Source: Neopestalotiopsis rosae (Eukaryota > Ascomycota > Sordariomycetes > Amphisphaeriales > Sporocadaceae). Taken from it: a stretch of 64,000 nt of DNA. The notes beneath the pieces are model-generated. The model had not been told where the DNA came from, ran no database searches, and was given only the letters and a program-made list of their open reading frames with translations. A program made the translations under genes and the position numbers. Below are positions 22,131-33,829 of the stretch, in pieces (position 1 is the stretch's first letter; each line of letters begins with the position of its first letter). The DNA is taken from positions 682,001 through 746,000 of the forward strand of contig JALGAS010000004.1 of assembly GCA_023078685.1 (NCBI GenBank), read 5' to 3'.

Positions 22131-22863
22131 TCAAGCTGACTCAGTTGATGCGCTATACAAAGCCTCCCAATCCCTGCACTCTCGCTGAATCATTCCATCA
22201 ATGACTCCATTGCCCTGGAACGTTATTGACGGCGGCTCAAGCGTCGCGTCTGCGTTGCAGAGAATGGTCTATTCACATCATTAATATCAAAAGACAATGG
22301 AAATATCAATAAGGAAAACGGCTAAGACTCACCTGACGTAGATAATCAAAACAGTGAAGCCAATGATCCGGCTCTGCCGTTGGGTCGTGGAGACCATGAG
22401 CTCCCCCGGCCGCCGCCCTGCGAGACGACATCGGCATACCGCTCTCGGCCGCGGCGAGCCGCTCCGTCAAGTCCTGAACAGCTTCCCGCATCATGCCAAG
22501 ACAGTGTAATTGATGGAACATGGAGATGCCATTCTTGCGCTCCTTGCCATGCTTATCGGGCCGCTTCACAAAGCCGCCGTTGGGGGTCAGCAGGTCCATC
22601 CAGAGCATGTCGTACTCGTGACTGAGGTTCATGTAGTTTTCATGCTCGGAAAACTTCATGGGGCGCGTGCCCGTGATGGGTAGGCTGGCGTCATGATTTG
22701 GCCGCGTCGGGTTTCCTGGGGAGTCAAAGAAGAGGTCGCGCGCCGGAGCGAACAGAGCCCACACTGCCAAGATGAGGAGCACCGGGCAAATGATCCAGAC
22801 CGAGAAGTGTACTCCCGACTTGGGCCTCCGGAGAGTCGAAGACCACCCTGATTCTGCCGCCAT
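22131..22863 (-). CDS. UstYa/DUF3328-family protein
   Basis: Two exons on the minus strand, 22863..22333 and 22268..22131, joined in phase 0, give 222 residues. The frame is open to 23103, but the upstream part has no family similarity. There is one membrane anchor at residues 20-39 (FSVWIICPVLLILAVWALFA). The two motifs of the family are intact: HxxHC at 117-121 (HQLHC) and HCxDYLRQ at 170-177. The end has the usual ILCNAD and CRDWEALY. Characterised members (UstYa/Yb, CctO types) are copper-type oxidases or cyclases in fungal RiPP and other peptide pathways. Both catalytic motifs are present, so it is probably active. No RiPP precursor, S41 peptidase or tyrosinase is visible nearby, so the substrate is unknown. 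An insertion of about 30 residues (SSRRAAAGGAHG region) separates the two motifs. Confidence 0.85.
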
Positions 22864-23897
22864 TGACGATGATTTGACTACTGCCCTCAATGTGCGGTTG
22901 TGCTGATTGATGAAAAGGAAATGATTCTCGGCGTTGAAAGGAGAGCGACTTGGCGAGCAAAGGCATGAATTTGCTATCTGTTTGAATCTCTGCCACGGTG
23001 CCTTTTCCCGCTCCCGGTTGTCTGCTAAGTGCGACCTTCCCTTTTGGGCTGCGCTGGAAGAATGCGTCGCCACTTGGTCCCACTGCCAAGCAATTGTCCA
23101 CATGCGGAAGCAGGAACATGAAAGGTGAGCAGATGTCGCGTGATTGTGGTGCCGATCCCGTTTGTATAAAGTGTTATTTGTCCTGTGATTATATCAAGAG
23201 GAAGTCAAAATTCTGGTCCTAAATCGACTTTTGCACTATACAAGAAGCTGTGGTTCAGCGCCGAGTATAGTCCGACTTGCTAGCATGACCCAAGCGCTAA
23301 TCATGAGTTGATTTGCACCGCTGGATAGCACTTTCAAAGCCGCCGCGCAGTGGGGCATGAGCTGCAGCAGCGCCGAATCGTCCACTAGAACCACTAATAA
23401 ACGTGCCACCATGTATGGTGAACTATCATACTTCACCAACGGCGCGACACAGTGGCGTTTTGCTTTGCACTCGTCATTGCTTCCATCTGCCAGGGCTGCG
23501 ACATGGCATAGATGAGTTTGCCACGAAAGAAAGTGAGGAATGTACTCTTGATTGATCATGAAAGTTTCGTATACAGTTCGTACCCAAGTGCAAACACCAG
23601 GCACTAGAAAGAAATAATGTCAGAAAAATTACCAGCTTCACCGGTGAAGCGCCTCACGTGAACCTGATAGCCCAGCCTTTCCAACACGGAAGCCCAAAAT
23701 CCTTGTCCAAAATAGAAAAACACGATAGAAAGTCTAAACCCTTCACCCACAGCCGAGACACCGAGAGGTTCTATGCCAGAACATCCCCAAAGCTTGTTGG
23801 TAAGCCAAACAGTTGATCGCCGATATGGCCACAATTGTCCAAAGGCAACAAGCACTAGAGACTATACTCCGAAATAGATTGAGAGGATGAGCACCTT
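22864..23897. other. Intergenic region between UstYa-like gene and cutinase
   Basis: Two minus-strand frames (23855..23604 and 23604..23236) lack an ATG start and have no recognisable domain. The first looks protein-like (segments FGQLWPYRRSTVWLTNKLWG and FFYFGQGFW) and could be a fragment of an old gene. Nothing firm can be called. Confidence 0.35.
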
Positions 23898-24771
23898 TTA
23901 AACAGCGATGGACTTGATGAAAGCTGCAGCAGCATTGACATCGGAGCCGTAGCCGAGATGGCCACTAGCACTGCTGGACTTGCAACCGCTGCTAGCAGCA
24001 CAGCCGTATGAGCCAGCACCACAAACGGAATCGCCCTGAGAAAATAGTGTTAGTTTACATGCAATGGTAGAAGCAGCGTTCCGATCTTTCAAGTACTTAC
24101 AGTAGCGCAGAAAGAATCAAAGTGAGCCGCATCAACGCCAGTAGGCAGCTGGCCGACGTAGGGGTCACCGAAAGTGACGGCGCCGAGGACAGACTTGATC
24201 TTTCCGGCAGTGTTTATCTGCTTCGCAGCATTGTGAACCACCATGCCACCCTGGCTGTAGCCCGTCAAGATGATCTTGGTGTCGGGGCAGCTGGACAGGA
24301 CGCTAGTGGCGTCGGCGGTCATGGCCTTGGAGCCCGGGCCGGAGCCGGTGGCCTCGGAGGTGATGCCGGCCATGTCGGCGGGGTAAGAGGTGCCCTGAGA
24401 GTTGCGACCTTGTAAGTACAGGAAAAGGAAAGAATAGATGGATGCGAATTGGGCAATTGACTAACCTTGATGGTGACCTGGTCGGCGCCAAGGGACGACT
24501 GGACGGCCTTCTGGAGTCCGGGACCCACGACGGTGCCGAGAGTGCCGGTCTCGGTGGTGCCGCGGGCAAAGAGGACCGTGTAGGCCGTGCAGCCGCTAGC
24601 TGCCGTAACCGAGCTGCTAGAGTCGGCAGCGTCAGCCGTTCCAGTGGAGGTCGAGGTAGTTGGCAGGAAGGACGAGAGACCACCAGTCAGGGAGGAGTAG
24701 TCGGGCCACGCGGGGAGAGCGGTGGAGAGACCTGCGATGAGCAGGGTAGACAAGGCCTGTGTAGTCTTCAT
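23898..24771 (-). CDS. Cutinase (EC 3.1.1.74)
   Basis: Three exons on the minus strand, 24771..24466, 24394..24101 and 24035..23898, all phase 0, give 245 residues. A signal peptide (about residues 1-18, MKTTQALSTLLIAGLSTA) is followed by a Ser/Thr-rich linker (to about residue 55) and the alpha/beta hydrolase core. The core opens with CTAYTVLFARGTTETG. The nucleophile lies in GYSQGG (Ser149). The catalytic Asp is in GDSVC (Asp202) and the His in SGHLGYG (His226), all as in fungal cutinases. Extra cysteines flank the triad and can form the family disulfides. The enzyme is secreted and hydrolyses cutin polyester or related lipids, typical of plant- or insect-associated and saprotrophic fungi. 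Donor GTTAGT of intron 1 is slightly unusual. Confidence 0.93.
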
Positions 24772-27628
24772 CTTGGCTGGGAGAATCGTGGTGATCCGGA
24801 AAAAAGTTGGATACGTGAATGGACAGTTCCGTCAAGTTGTGCAATACCAGTGCAAGTCGAAAGAATGTAGAGTCGTTAAGAAGCGAATGTTAGTTGCAGA
24901 ATGCAGTGAGTGTAAAGAATGAAGGTAGAAGATGCAAACGAAGAGTAGAGCGTGCTGCTGGATGAATTGAAGCTTCAAAGGAGGTGGAAGTTGCAACTTT
25001 TAATACTTCATGATCTTCCCATCCTCTTCGCCGACAAAGAACCATCAATTCATGAGCCTCTGCGCAACTCGACTCATGTGTCGCAAAGCTATACCAAATC
25101 AGGAGCAGAAAGAGAAGTGAAAGGTCTTGTGCTCCATAATGACGGCCAAAGAAGCAAGATCCAGCAGCGATGTGCTCTCTAGCTCAGATTCTGTATACTA
25201 CAGACCACACTTGAATGCCCAGCATTTGTTTCAGGATGCAAGCCATGCTTGGAAAAGATGAACAGGCCATCACTGACGTCGGATCATGTTCAGTGCATGT
25301 CATGACTCTTCTTGGATATGTGCTCCGAGACGGCTGCATCAACACCCCAGGCTCGCCAGGTCTATCCGGTAGTTGACACGGGGGATTTACACATGGGCGT
25401 CGTTCCCATAGGCATAAGTGTGCAGTGCTGAGCGCAGCTAGAACATGAGGCGAACCAGTTAAAGTTTGGGTCTGAAAATGCGATTGGCTGACAGGGCTCG
25501 CAAGCCCAGCCGTCAAGTATATTGCGAACGACCCCATCAGCACAAGCTTAATTTAAACCCCCGATTGGACCCATCATCCCGCAACCAAGCGGCCCGGATT
25601 AGTGAATACAACCCTGCCAAATGATGATCATTCTTGGTTTCTTTTCTTTTTAATATCACTTGGGCTGATTAATTAGAGTATGACCCCCAAAGTATTCATC
25701 TATAACATTTGCCTCGGCTTATGCAAAATGGCTGAGATTCTTCCCTCCATCTGCAAATGAATGCAGCCCAAGCTGAACGTTGTGTCTTTGAAACATTAGG
25801 CCCAATTAAACTCAGAATATGGTTTGTACGCTGGAAAAGGCAAGGCTTAGCGGGTAAGGGGCAGTTCTACAGGCTTCTAGCCGCCCAGTAGCACTGGTAG
25901 CCAGCCGAGGCACATCGCTAAGTGGACCACCACAACCTTGGTGGCACGCACGTTGCTGTTTAGCTCTGCGCTCGGCCGCAAACACCTTTGAAGCTCGGAG
26001 CACCATATAATCTGCGCCTCATAGTACTTTTACACTTGCGGCCGAACAAGAAACATGTCACTGGGTTACGAGAAATCCTTAGACTCTAGTCGCCGGTGAA
26101 GACGGGGTCAAATATCCGATCAAGGAGATCCGGATCCTACGGAGTCATCCTTCAACACCATACGGAGGGCAAGTCAAAGCGGACGGGGATTACTCTAGCC
26201 CAAATGCAATCTAGCCCCCATGGCTGAGATTAGCTGTCGCGTGATTTGTGAAAGACCAAGACTTCTGCTTCTGTGTTTTCTTTCTTCTCAAGGTTGAAGC
26301 TTGAAAATGCTCTTGACTTGGACACCATTTATTCAAAGCGCAGATGCCTGTATGTTTGATATTGCACCTGCTGCGTCCTCTATGGAAGAAATGGTGGTGA
26401 TCAAGTCTTACAATCGTTTTGCAAATGCACCAAGCCCTCCGTAGCAAACAATTTGTGAAGTGCACTGCACTATGCAATACGCTGCAACTATTCAAATATT
26501 AGTCGGTAAAAGAAGGGAAAATGAAAGTAGCTCGACTATTTTTAGTTGATCTTTATATACAAATAACGTGTACCAGGTGCAAGCTGCAGTGCCATAGGTA
26601 CATCGATAAATGCTTTGCAATCGTTGTAGTGTGATTGTTTTGCTGATGCCATCTGTAATTGTGGCTGCAGCTTCAGTGCCGGAGGACGCTCTACAGAACC
26701 AGTACCTATTTATCAACGGGAAATCCGACTTCGTAACACGCATGTCAATTGAGCTTCGTGCCTATAAGATCCATATGGGATGTGATCAAGGTTCTTCACG
26801 AGGACAAGTCATATACCGTAGACCCATCCCGTAAATATATATATATATATATTTATACAAAGAAACGTCCACATACGAAGTGAGAAGTCCTTATATCCAT
26901 AAATTTAAACTGCCATACAGCGGCTCACAGCCGGCGTGAAGAGTACGTTCTGTCTGTATGGCCAATTGGCGAATTATAAAAAGTGCGAAGTGCACCTTGC
27001 TACCTGTAGTTTAAGTAGAGCACTAATTCCGGAAATACTTGCAGATGAAAGATAAATCACCCTTCCTATCAACGTGGCCATCAGGATCTAGGATCCGATA
27101 AAACTCCGTTGCGGGTCGCTTATCCGTTGTGGATCTCCCGGTGTTGCTGAAAAAGGACAGAGACATTTCCTACCGCATATTAAAGATGACAAGGAAAGTG
27201 TACCAACAATCAGCACTTACTATTCTGAGAACCTATAAATTAAATGCACGGAAAACCTGTCATCGATAGGAAATCTGCTAGTGATCAAAGAGCGGAAATG
27301 CCAATTAAGAAGAAGATATACGTCGCCAGCGTGCCTAGACCAGAACGTGCCAACAATGGTACACCGAGCGAGTCTGCTGACAAAGTGGCTGTCTCACGGT
27401 GGTTTTGTGGATGAACCAATATGTAGGCATCGCGTAGTGTGTCAACTGTGAATTATGAACTACCGACTATTGGTGAGCTGCGCCACCTATGCCATTCTTC
27501 CAGCTATCTTGCCCATAATTCCGGCCGCTAAACTGTTTCTCTCCAAGGTCTTGATGAGTAGTGAGGTAATCGTTGCTCACATCAAAGATGACCGGACTTT
27601 GCAATGTCACGAGTAAGCGTCGGTGCCA
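24772..27628. other. Long gene-poor stretch
   Basis: About 2.9 kb with no supportable gene. Frames of 80-120 codons on both strands lack motifs and splice continuity. An (AT)n microsatellite lies at 26835-26852. Base composition becomes AT-rich toward the Cys-rich gene array. Confidence 0.5.
26835..26852. repeat. (AT)n microsatellite
   Basis: A tract of alternating A and T (AAATATATATATATATATATTTATA in context). It is ordinary low-complexity sequence. Confidence 0.7.
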
Positions 27629-28400
27629 TTAATAGTTCCTCATGTGCCCATGGATTTGGTTACGGATATATATCGTAAACTCATCCTCCAGGATCTTGCA
27701 GTCGGGGCAGAATTCCAGGACTTTGTCGACTTCGATAGGTTCATTACGGACATCTCCGCAACTGTTCTCACCATTCGAGTTGAGGCAGAACTGGAGGGCT
27801 CCTCTACCTCTACGGCCTCGTTTCGTTCCCCACCACCGGTCCACGCGTGGATGGTGGAAATTTGATTCGCAGTAATGCTGTTCCATTCTACGGTAGCACA
27901 TGGTGTCGAGAATCCTAAGAGTTGTCAGAGATGACTGGCTATGGAAGGTAAGTTTAGTTGAGAGACTGGGTTACCTTGGTCAGTTATTGGTTGTTATGAG
28001 TCGAGGGGTAGAAATACACTGTGATGTTGGGACTCCGGTTTCTTAATTGTGCGTTCAAAATATGCTCGTGGATGTATCGTGGTTGAGAATGAAAGAAAAG
28101 TCGGGAATTCTGGGTGCAAATTGTGTTGTTTTATATTTTTCAGTTCATTATGATTATTACTCACGTATCTCAAGGTCGTCGAGGAAGTAACACCATCATA
28201 TGCGCTTACCTCAATCCTGTGATGAACTGAATCACTTAATGACAAACAAGAAGTAAAACATGTTATCACAGCACAGAATATTTTGGGGCAGAATAATCGT
28301 TCAAGGAAGGAAATATCCCAGCTTTGGTCTACAGAGTATTGCACATAATAAAGTCCCTGCTCCAATCCCATATGCCAGCACACAAGAAGTTCACTTGTAC
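27470..28400. repeat. Segmental duplication, copy A
   Basis: This copy matches 28640..29545 in gene, upstream and downstream sequence (for example gagagactgggttacc against gagagactgagttacc, and ctcgtggatgtatc against gtcgtggatgtatc). The offset is about 1.15-1.16 kb and divergence is substantial, so the duplication is old. It contains the Cys-rich gene at 27629..27901. Confidence 0.7.
27629..27901 (-). CDS. Small Cys-rich protein, tandem copy 1
   Basis: A single-exon 90-residue protein that starts MCYRRMEQHYC. The layout is M-C-x8-C near the start, a W-W-G segment, single cysteines (QFC, NSCG) and a C-terminal CPDC pair followed by an acidic stretch. The same layout (MCxxxxxQHxC ... WG ... 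C-G ... CxxC) is in the next copy at 28819..29061. Small fungal proteins that begin with MC and contain spaced cysteines are common and uncharacterised; the cysteines suggest metal binding. There is no signal peptide, so it is likely intracellular. Confidence 0.55.
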   Translation of the reverse strand: MCYRRMEQHYCESNFHHPRVDRWWGTKRGRRGRGALQFCLNSNGENSCGDVRNEPIEVDKVLEFCPDCKILEDEFTIYIRNQIHGHMRNY

Positions 28401-28639
28401 AAAGGGAACGAAAGTAAAGAAAGAACGAAATGGGGATAAGAACACCCTGGTACTGATATGACCGTATCGAAGAAATGAAGATAATATTAAAGATGATTCT
28501 TCCAAGTCTAAGAATCTAACGTACACACAAACGAGATAGAAAGCCCTTCACGTTGGACCAACAGCCTCAATAAGGCTGTACACGTATAGCCACAAAACTT
28601 CAGCCACATGTGGCGTATCAAGTTATATTAATCATAAAC

Positions 28640-29545
28640 TCCAAAGTACAGACTATTGATGGATTGCACCACCTATGCCATCAGTGTGTTATTCTGCCCA
28701 AGTTCCGGCAATTACACTGTCTCTTTCCATGGCCTTAACGAAAAGTAAAGTCGTCGTTGTTATGGTTAAGAATGATCAAATCCGTCAATGTCTCGAGTAG
28801 GGGCAGGTGCCATCAGTGTTAATCCATGCGATTTGTGTTGATGTGCGCGGCAAAAGCCGCCTCCTGTACTCGGCAAGGGGGGCAGGCCCACTCTACAGCG
28901 ATGGGATTGCGCGTGTCATTAACGAGTTGTCCGCAATAATGGCCTGTTGCTGCGGCGCATTTCACGACTAATCTGCTGTTTCGTTGTTCTCCCCAAAACC
29001 GGATTCCGCCTGGATGGAACGAGGAGGGGCACCAATGCTGCTCCACCAAACGTTCGCACATGGTTGCAGCAAGTCTGAGAGATATTGGGAATAGTTTGCG
29101 TGAAATGAAAGTCCCGTGGAGAGACTGAGTTACCGTAGTAAGTTCTTAGAAGTCGAAGTGAAGAAGTACACTGTAGTCGTGGGACTTGGGTTTGTCAATG
29201 CTTTGGTCAAACTATGGTCGTGGATGTATCTTGATAAAAGAATTGGCAAGGTAGGTTCTGGGTGCAAACTCTATCATTTTATATTCTTCAATTTGTCATT
29301 GTCGTTATTCACGTATGTTATGGTTATCGAACAACAAACATCATCATGTACAATATACTCATTCCTTTGGTGAATTGAGCTACTGAACTAATAACAGCAA
29401 GCAAAGCATAAATTGTCAGATTTCTGGATACTTTGGGACATAATGACTGATCGAAGAGAAGAGTATCACAGCCTTGGCTCACAGAATATTACACTTAGAT
29501 GGATTCGTGCTCCAAGCCTCACAGCCAGTACATCAGTCGTGCACT
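28640..29545. repeat. Segmental duplication, copy B
   Basis: The partner of 27470..28400. Alignable blocks extend about 200 bp downstream and 480 bp upstream of the gene, so promoter and coding sequence were duplicated together in direct orientation. Confidence 0.7.
28819..29061 (-). CDS. Small Cys-rich protein, tandem copy 2
   Basis: An 80-residue single-exon protein starting MCERLVEQHWC. It shares with copy 1 the N-terminal MC..QHxC, an FWG segment, the spaced C..C-G cysteines and a C-terminal CPPC. Residues between the cysteines have diverged strongly while the frame stayed open, which suggests that both copies are or were under selection. Its function is unknown. Confidence 0.55.
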   Translation of the reverse strand: MCERLVEQHWCPSSFHPGGIRFWGEQRNSRLVVKCAAATGHYCGQLVNDTRNPIAVEWACPPCRVQEAAFAAHINTNRMD

Positions 29546-30129
29546 TGTACGGGATATAAAGAAGAAGAAAAAGGGATTAGCCAGCAAAGTATAATGCTAC
29601 AACTAAAAGCTCTCCAGGAGTTCATTGTTGATGGTTTGTAGGATGCGATGCTACAATGCTACATAGTTGTCCTTACTATCGTGTGGCCAAAATTCCAAAG
29701 AGCAAAAAGTGACTACTAAGTCAGACCGTCAAGTAACAAATGAACAGTCATATATGTATCCACAGGGAATGTTGAATAAATACTCAATTGGGTTTACGGC
29801 TTTGAATATGGAGCATGACTATATGTCGTTTTGATTTGCATGTTCGATGCGGTACCATACACAACGCCATTGTAGCAAAGCAAGCTTAAGACCTGTCGCC
29901 CAATCCAGGGTCGATAGGACGATGCTCTTTCTCACAGGAGGACCACAAAACAACCGATAAGTATTCTAGGATTATCTAGTTTCTCAGTTCTCTGATCTTT
30001 CTAGATTGTTCCTATGTGCACCTCGATCCTTGCCGTCCTTTTCCTAGCTCTTCACATTTAATTCAGTAATTTGTCTGCGGAGCCTGAAAGTGGTGTAGAT
30101 CACTCCCTGCCCACGCATCAGAAATTACT
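29546..30129. other. AT-rich gap
   Basis: No gene, repeat or RNA with support. Confidence 0.4.
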
Positions 30130-30440
30130 TTATCGATACGGATTATTAAAGTCGTAGGTGTAATTGGGTTCATCATCGTCGTCGTCATAGTGGGGAATGG
30201 GAATGTAGTAGTCATCCTGGGCAGCCATTTGGTCCTCCCTGAGTTGTTCGAATTCATCGCAGGGCTCGCAGCGCTTGATGATTTTGCTACGCGTCGAGTT
30301 TGCCTGTATTCCATTACAGGTCCCCGTCCTTCTCTTGGCTGAGAACTTTGTGATGTTGCCAGCAGTCGTTGTTCCATACCAGCCATCGCCCTCGTGTTCA
30401 AATAGGTGCAAAAATGCTGAAGGACTTGTTGTCTACACAT
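30130..30440 (-). pseudogene. Cys-rich protein relative, frame broken
   Basis: The start (30440, MCRQQVLQHFC) matches the MCxxxxxQHxC head of the two tandem copies. The rest of the similarity (a W-Y-G segment, TGTCNG, then RCEPCDEFE) continues in a different frame that ends at 30130 after an acidic, Asp/Tyr-rich tail. The switch falls in a short T run around 30405-30410, consistent with a one-base loss there. If the first frame is used instead, a 125-codon product without the CxxC results. It may be a real pseudogene or a sequence error. Confidence 0.45.
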
Positions 30441-31082
30441 GGTCGCGATAAGGTGGGGAGCTAATCAGACTGGTTAGTCGTGAAAGCGAAACACCACCAA
30501 GGAACGTATTTGCAGTACCTTGATCCAGACCGATATGTGTATTTGCGTAGATATGATACCGCCGAGGAAGCTTCGTATTTCGAGGCCCTGATTAAAGCAC
30601 AATAGTATTCTGGTCGAATGAAAGGTTAAATAATGCACATCCGTCGCTTGACTGAGGCGCATTTTATATTCATTGAACAATAGTGACTATGATTCACGAA
30701 CACAAACAATAAAATTGTGCTTTCATCAATGAATTAAACAGGTCCATGAATAACTCCAACGCGAAAGGAAGTAATCATTGCAAGTCTCTGAAGAATCAAT
30801 ATTGAATCGAGTGAGAGTCAAGCACGCCCGTGATTCACAAACTATCGTATTATGAACTCGGATCCCAGTGTCCCGCTTTCATGTACTTGCTTCGGGAGAG
30901 ACCAGTCTTTGTTGACAATCAAGTTCATTGCCGCAGTTCACCAATTTTCGGGGCGCTAGGTGGACGTTTGTACATTGCAACGCTGCAATGGGATGCTCAA
31001 TCGTGTTTGCGCTAGATGCTAATGAGCTATTTGTGACCTATCTGCACACTCTGGTAATATGTATTCGTGGGTACTTCTTCAG
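30441..31082. other. AT-rich gap
   Basis: Short frames only; no call possible. Confidence 0.4.
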
Positions 31083-31445
31083 TCATCTCCTGTTTCTCCT
31101 TATTCGTAGTCCCAATCCGAATAGTCTTGTCAACCGCGCGCGTCTCCGCTGTCTGGAGCGTTCATTCTGTACAGGACCAACATCTTCTGCAATGTTAACG
31201 TATTGATCAGAGACGCCATTACTCCCATAACCTTCATTATTCTGAGAACTTTCATTATTCTCAGAACCCTCATCTCGTTCAGACTGTACGGGGTCTTGGT
31301 CGTTATAAGCTGGGGTGCGAGTAGTCACATGGGGTCGAGGTGGCTGGCGCAGCATATAGCCTGGAAGCGTTTCAAGCGGTATGGGATGTCTAAGCGTCTG
31401 ATCTCGAACGTGAATTTCGGCATTGCCATACCTGCCAGTTCGCAT
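31083..31445 (-). CDS. Hypothetical protein, Asn/Glu-rich with basic tail
   Basis: A 120-residue frame with ATG at 31445. It is not recognised. It has a central Glu/Asn/Ser-rich stretch (ENNESSQNNEG) and a strongly basic C-terminus (RQRRRARLTR...RIRRNRR), which is a nuclear-localisation-like composition. The frame stays open for about 45 more residues upstream of the ATG, so a further 5' exon (for example within 31715..31530) is possible. It may also be non-coding. Confidence 0.3.
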   Translation of the reverse strand: MRTGRYGNAEIHVRDQTLRHPIPLETLPGYMLRQPPRPHVTTRTPAYNDQDPVQSERDEGSENNESSQNNEGYGSNGVSDQYVNIAEDVGPVQNERSRQRRRARLTRLFGLGLRIRRNRR

Positions 31446-31991
31446 AGAATATACGCCGCGAACTTGGTGCCGGAAAGGAATAGGATGGGCTCGAAATCGA
31501 GAGAATCTTCTCGTTTAGGGCTGACCTTGCAGCTCCTTCTTGCTAAATACAGAGTACAGAGGTAGGCAAGCATTAGACTGTGTGTTGGGAAGGTATTCTA
31601 TGCCACTCTTGAGACTACGACAAGAATATGCAACGAGAGACGGTTTTTCGGGATGATATAGCGGCAGCTGCAACACGTTCAGCGTGTCCATTCCCGTCGA
31701 AATTCTATTATGCATAACCGTGACGCAACAACTTACACCTTTAGATCATTGACCTCAACAATATTACTCAAGCCATGTCTATTAATATTGTGGCAGTCCA
31801 TCAGCAAATCTAGTATTCAAAATTGATATTTGATTATTTGAAGGCTCAAAGCACCAGGAGTTATGAAGGCTTTATAAATCCAAGGCTGTCCTCAACGTTT
31901 GGTTTTGACACTTCTAGGATCAAATTCAATAGCAAGTTTTTCTACATATAAGTTGATATCTGCCCAGGGCGATATCCCGTATGTCCCATCA
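31446..31991. other. Gap with possible upstream exon only
   Basis: A 66-codon ATG frame (31715..31515, minus) could be a 5' exon of the preceding hypothetical gene. There is no other evidence. Confidence 0.3.
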
Positions 31992-33829
31992 TTACAAGCG
32001 CCATTTGTCATTTACGAATGTAATCTCTTGTCGGCGGAAATCATCCTTCTCTGGGTACAGACGCTTGGTTACGTTGACGTCAAACACGACGTTGCTAGGA
32101 CTGTCTAGTGTATAGAGGGGCCATTTCGAGCACGAAGATCCTGCAGGTTGAGAACAATTAGCAAGATTGAAGACGACACGCACTTGTCTTGGGACAAACT
32201 TACGCGAGCTATAATTTTGATAGGTGTTTGGATCGCCACTCGTAATGAACGCGACCCACATTCCGCTCATAATGTCCGCAAGCTCAAAGAACTCTGGGCC
32301 CTTGCCACCAAAGGGGTTAAGCGATCCTCCGGGCTGGTTGTAACCGTCGCCCTTGGTGTTGTGGAACACGAAGCCAACCTCCTTGAAGTGATTCGAACCC
32401 TGCTGAGCCAAGTTGCCATTGACGAGCACATTGAAGCGGTATGAGTACACGGTTGCACCGGCACTGGCATACGCCTCGGCCATCATGCGTCTACCGGCAT
32501 GGAAGATGAGATCTCCGTAAAAGGCAACCATGCGCTTCCACTGCAGGCCCCACGGGTAGGCTTCAGGTCTGCCCTTGAGGGTAGCCGGCAGACCTTGATC
32601 GGGAATATCTGGATAGACCTCGGCCGTGGCGTTTGCCGTCTCCTCATCAACGCCTGTGCTAATAACAAAGTCGATGAACTGCTCGGTCGTGTTAATACCC
32701 TTTGTGGCAAATGAAGCGCCCTCGTCGGTGTTGATGCCCATGAGTACGGGGACCTTGATGAAGCGGCCCTCGCGCAGTGAGGTATATCCCTGCTCAAGGA
32801 TTATGTTCCCATCAATGTGGGCGCCAATACCCGGCGTGCTGACGGGGAAGGTGGTCGAGTTGAAGATATCATTGAGTGTCTCCCACGGTAGGCTCCGGAG
32901 GCAGTCGACAACATCGGCTGTTCCATTGCATTGCACCGCTTCGACTACCGCGTCAAAATAGGGTTGCCACTGCGTGGCGTTGGTCAGGTCAACCGCCGCA
33001 GCCGAGCCACTCTCCAGAATCGCCTGGTGGAACAAGCCATCGTCCCGCCCGCCATACGCCATGAGGTGGTAGCCGACAGAGAAGGCGCCGGCTGACTCTC
33101 CCCAAACTGTCACTTTGGATGGATCGCCGCCAAATGCGTGGATGTTCTCCTGTACCCATTGCAGTGCGAGTCTCTGATCCCGCAGCCCCAGATTGCCGGC
33201 CCCAATAGCAGAGAGCTCTTCGCTGAATAGCCAGCCCCAGTTGGAAAGTCGATATTGTATGCTCACCGCTATTATTGGCGTGTTTGACTTGACTGACTGT
33301 TCCACAATGAAGGATAGATTATAGCGCGGATCAAGACCGCCACCATTTACGAATGACTGGTCATCCAATGTCAGCTGTCAATATCATCAGTGTGGCGAAA
33401 CGTCCAACTTACTCCGCCATGAATCCATACGGCGACCGGTAGATCATCCCCTTCAACATAGCCCTCAGGCCGCACAACATTGAGCGTGAGACAATCCTCA
33501 CTGATGACATTGCCCAAGATCCACTGATCGAAGCCGTATCCGATACATTCGGGACCGTATGCTGTCGCATTTCGTGACCCCTCCCAGCTGGAGTTCAGTG
33601 ACTGCGGGGCGACGTAGCGAAGAGAACCAACTGGAGGCTGAGCGAACGGCAAGCCGAGAAAGAAATCCTGACTGTACTCGGCATTGTAGCGACCGCTGTA
33701 CGTGCCGTTGGCAAGACTGACGGTAGGCGCGCCAGCCGAAGCAGTGTCCCGGTCTGCGAGCGATCCTTGAGAGGCATGGCAACTGGTGAGCCATGAGGCG
33801 AGGGCCAGGGCCTGTGTACTCACGCGCAT
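31992..33829 (-). CDS. Secreted type-B carboxylesterase/lipase
   Basis: Three exons on the minus strand, 33829..33413, 33356..32204 and 32140..31992, give 572 residues. A signal peptide spans about residues 1-19. The family signatures are FFLGLPFAQPPVG near the N-terminus, EDCLTLNVVRP, VAVWIHGG (oxyanion hole; the first intron interrupts just after it) and the nucleophile elbow GESAG (Ser227). The likely acid lies in NTDEGASF, and the His in NHFKEVGFVF. The 63-nt second intron is a multiple of 3 and has a TGCTAAT branch site, so a retained form is also readable. Several N-glycosylation sequons support secretion. The protein hydrolyses carboxyl esters; the substrate cannot be told. There is no obvious pathway partner next to it. 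Confidence 0.88.

Noticed and set aside
23236..23855. Two adjoining minus frames between UstYa-like and cutinase genes
   Set aside because: They do not begin with ATG and show no family; one is slightly protein-like and is noted only as a possible fragment.
22131..25560. Possible RiPP cluster around the UstYa-like gene
   Set aside because: I looked for a precursor with repeated cores and KR sites and for partner enzymes. None is present; the cutinase is not a RiPP partner.
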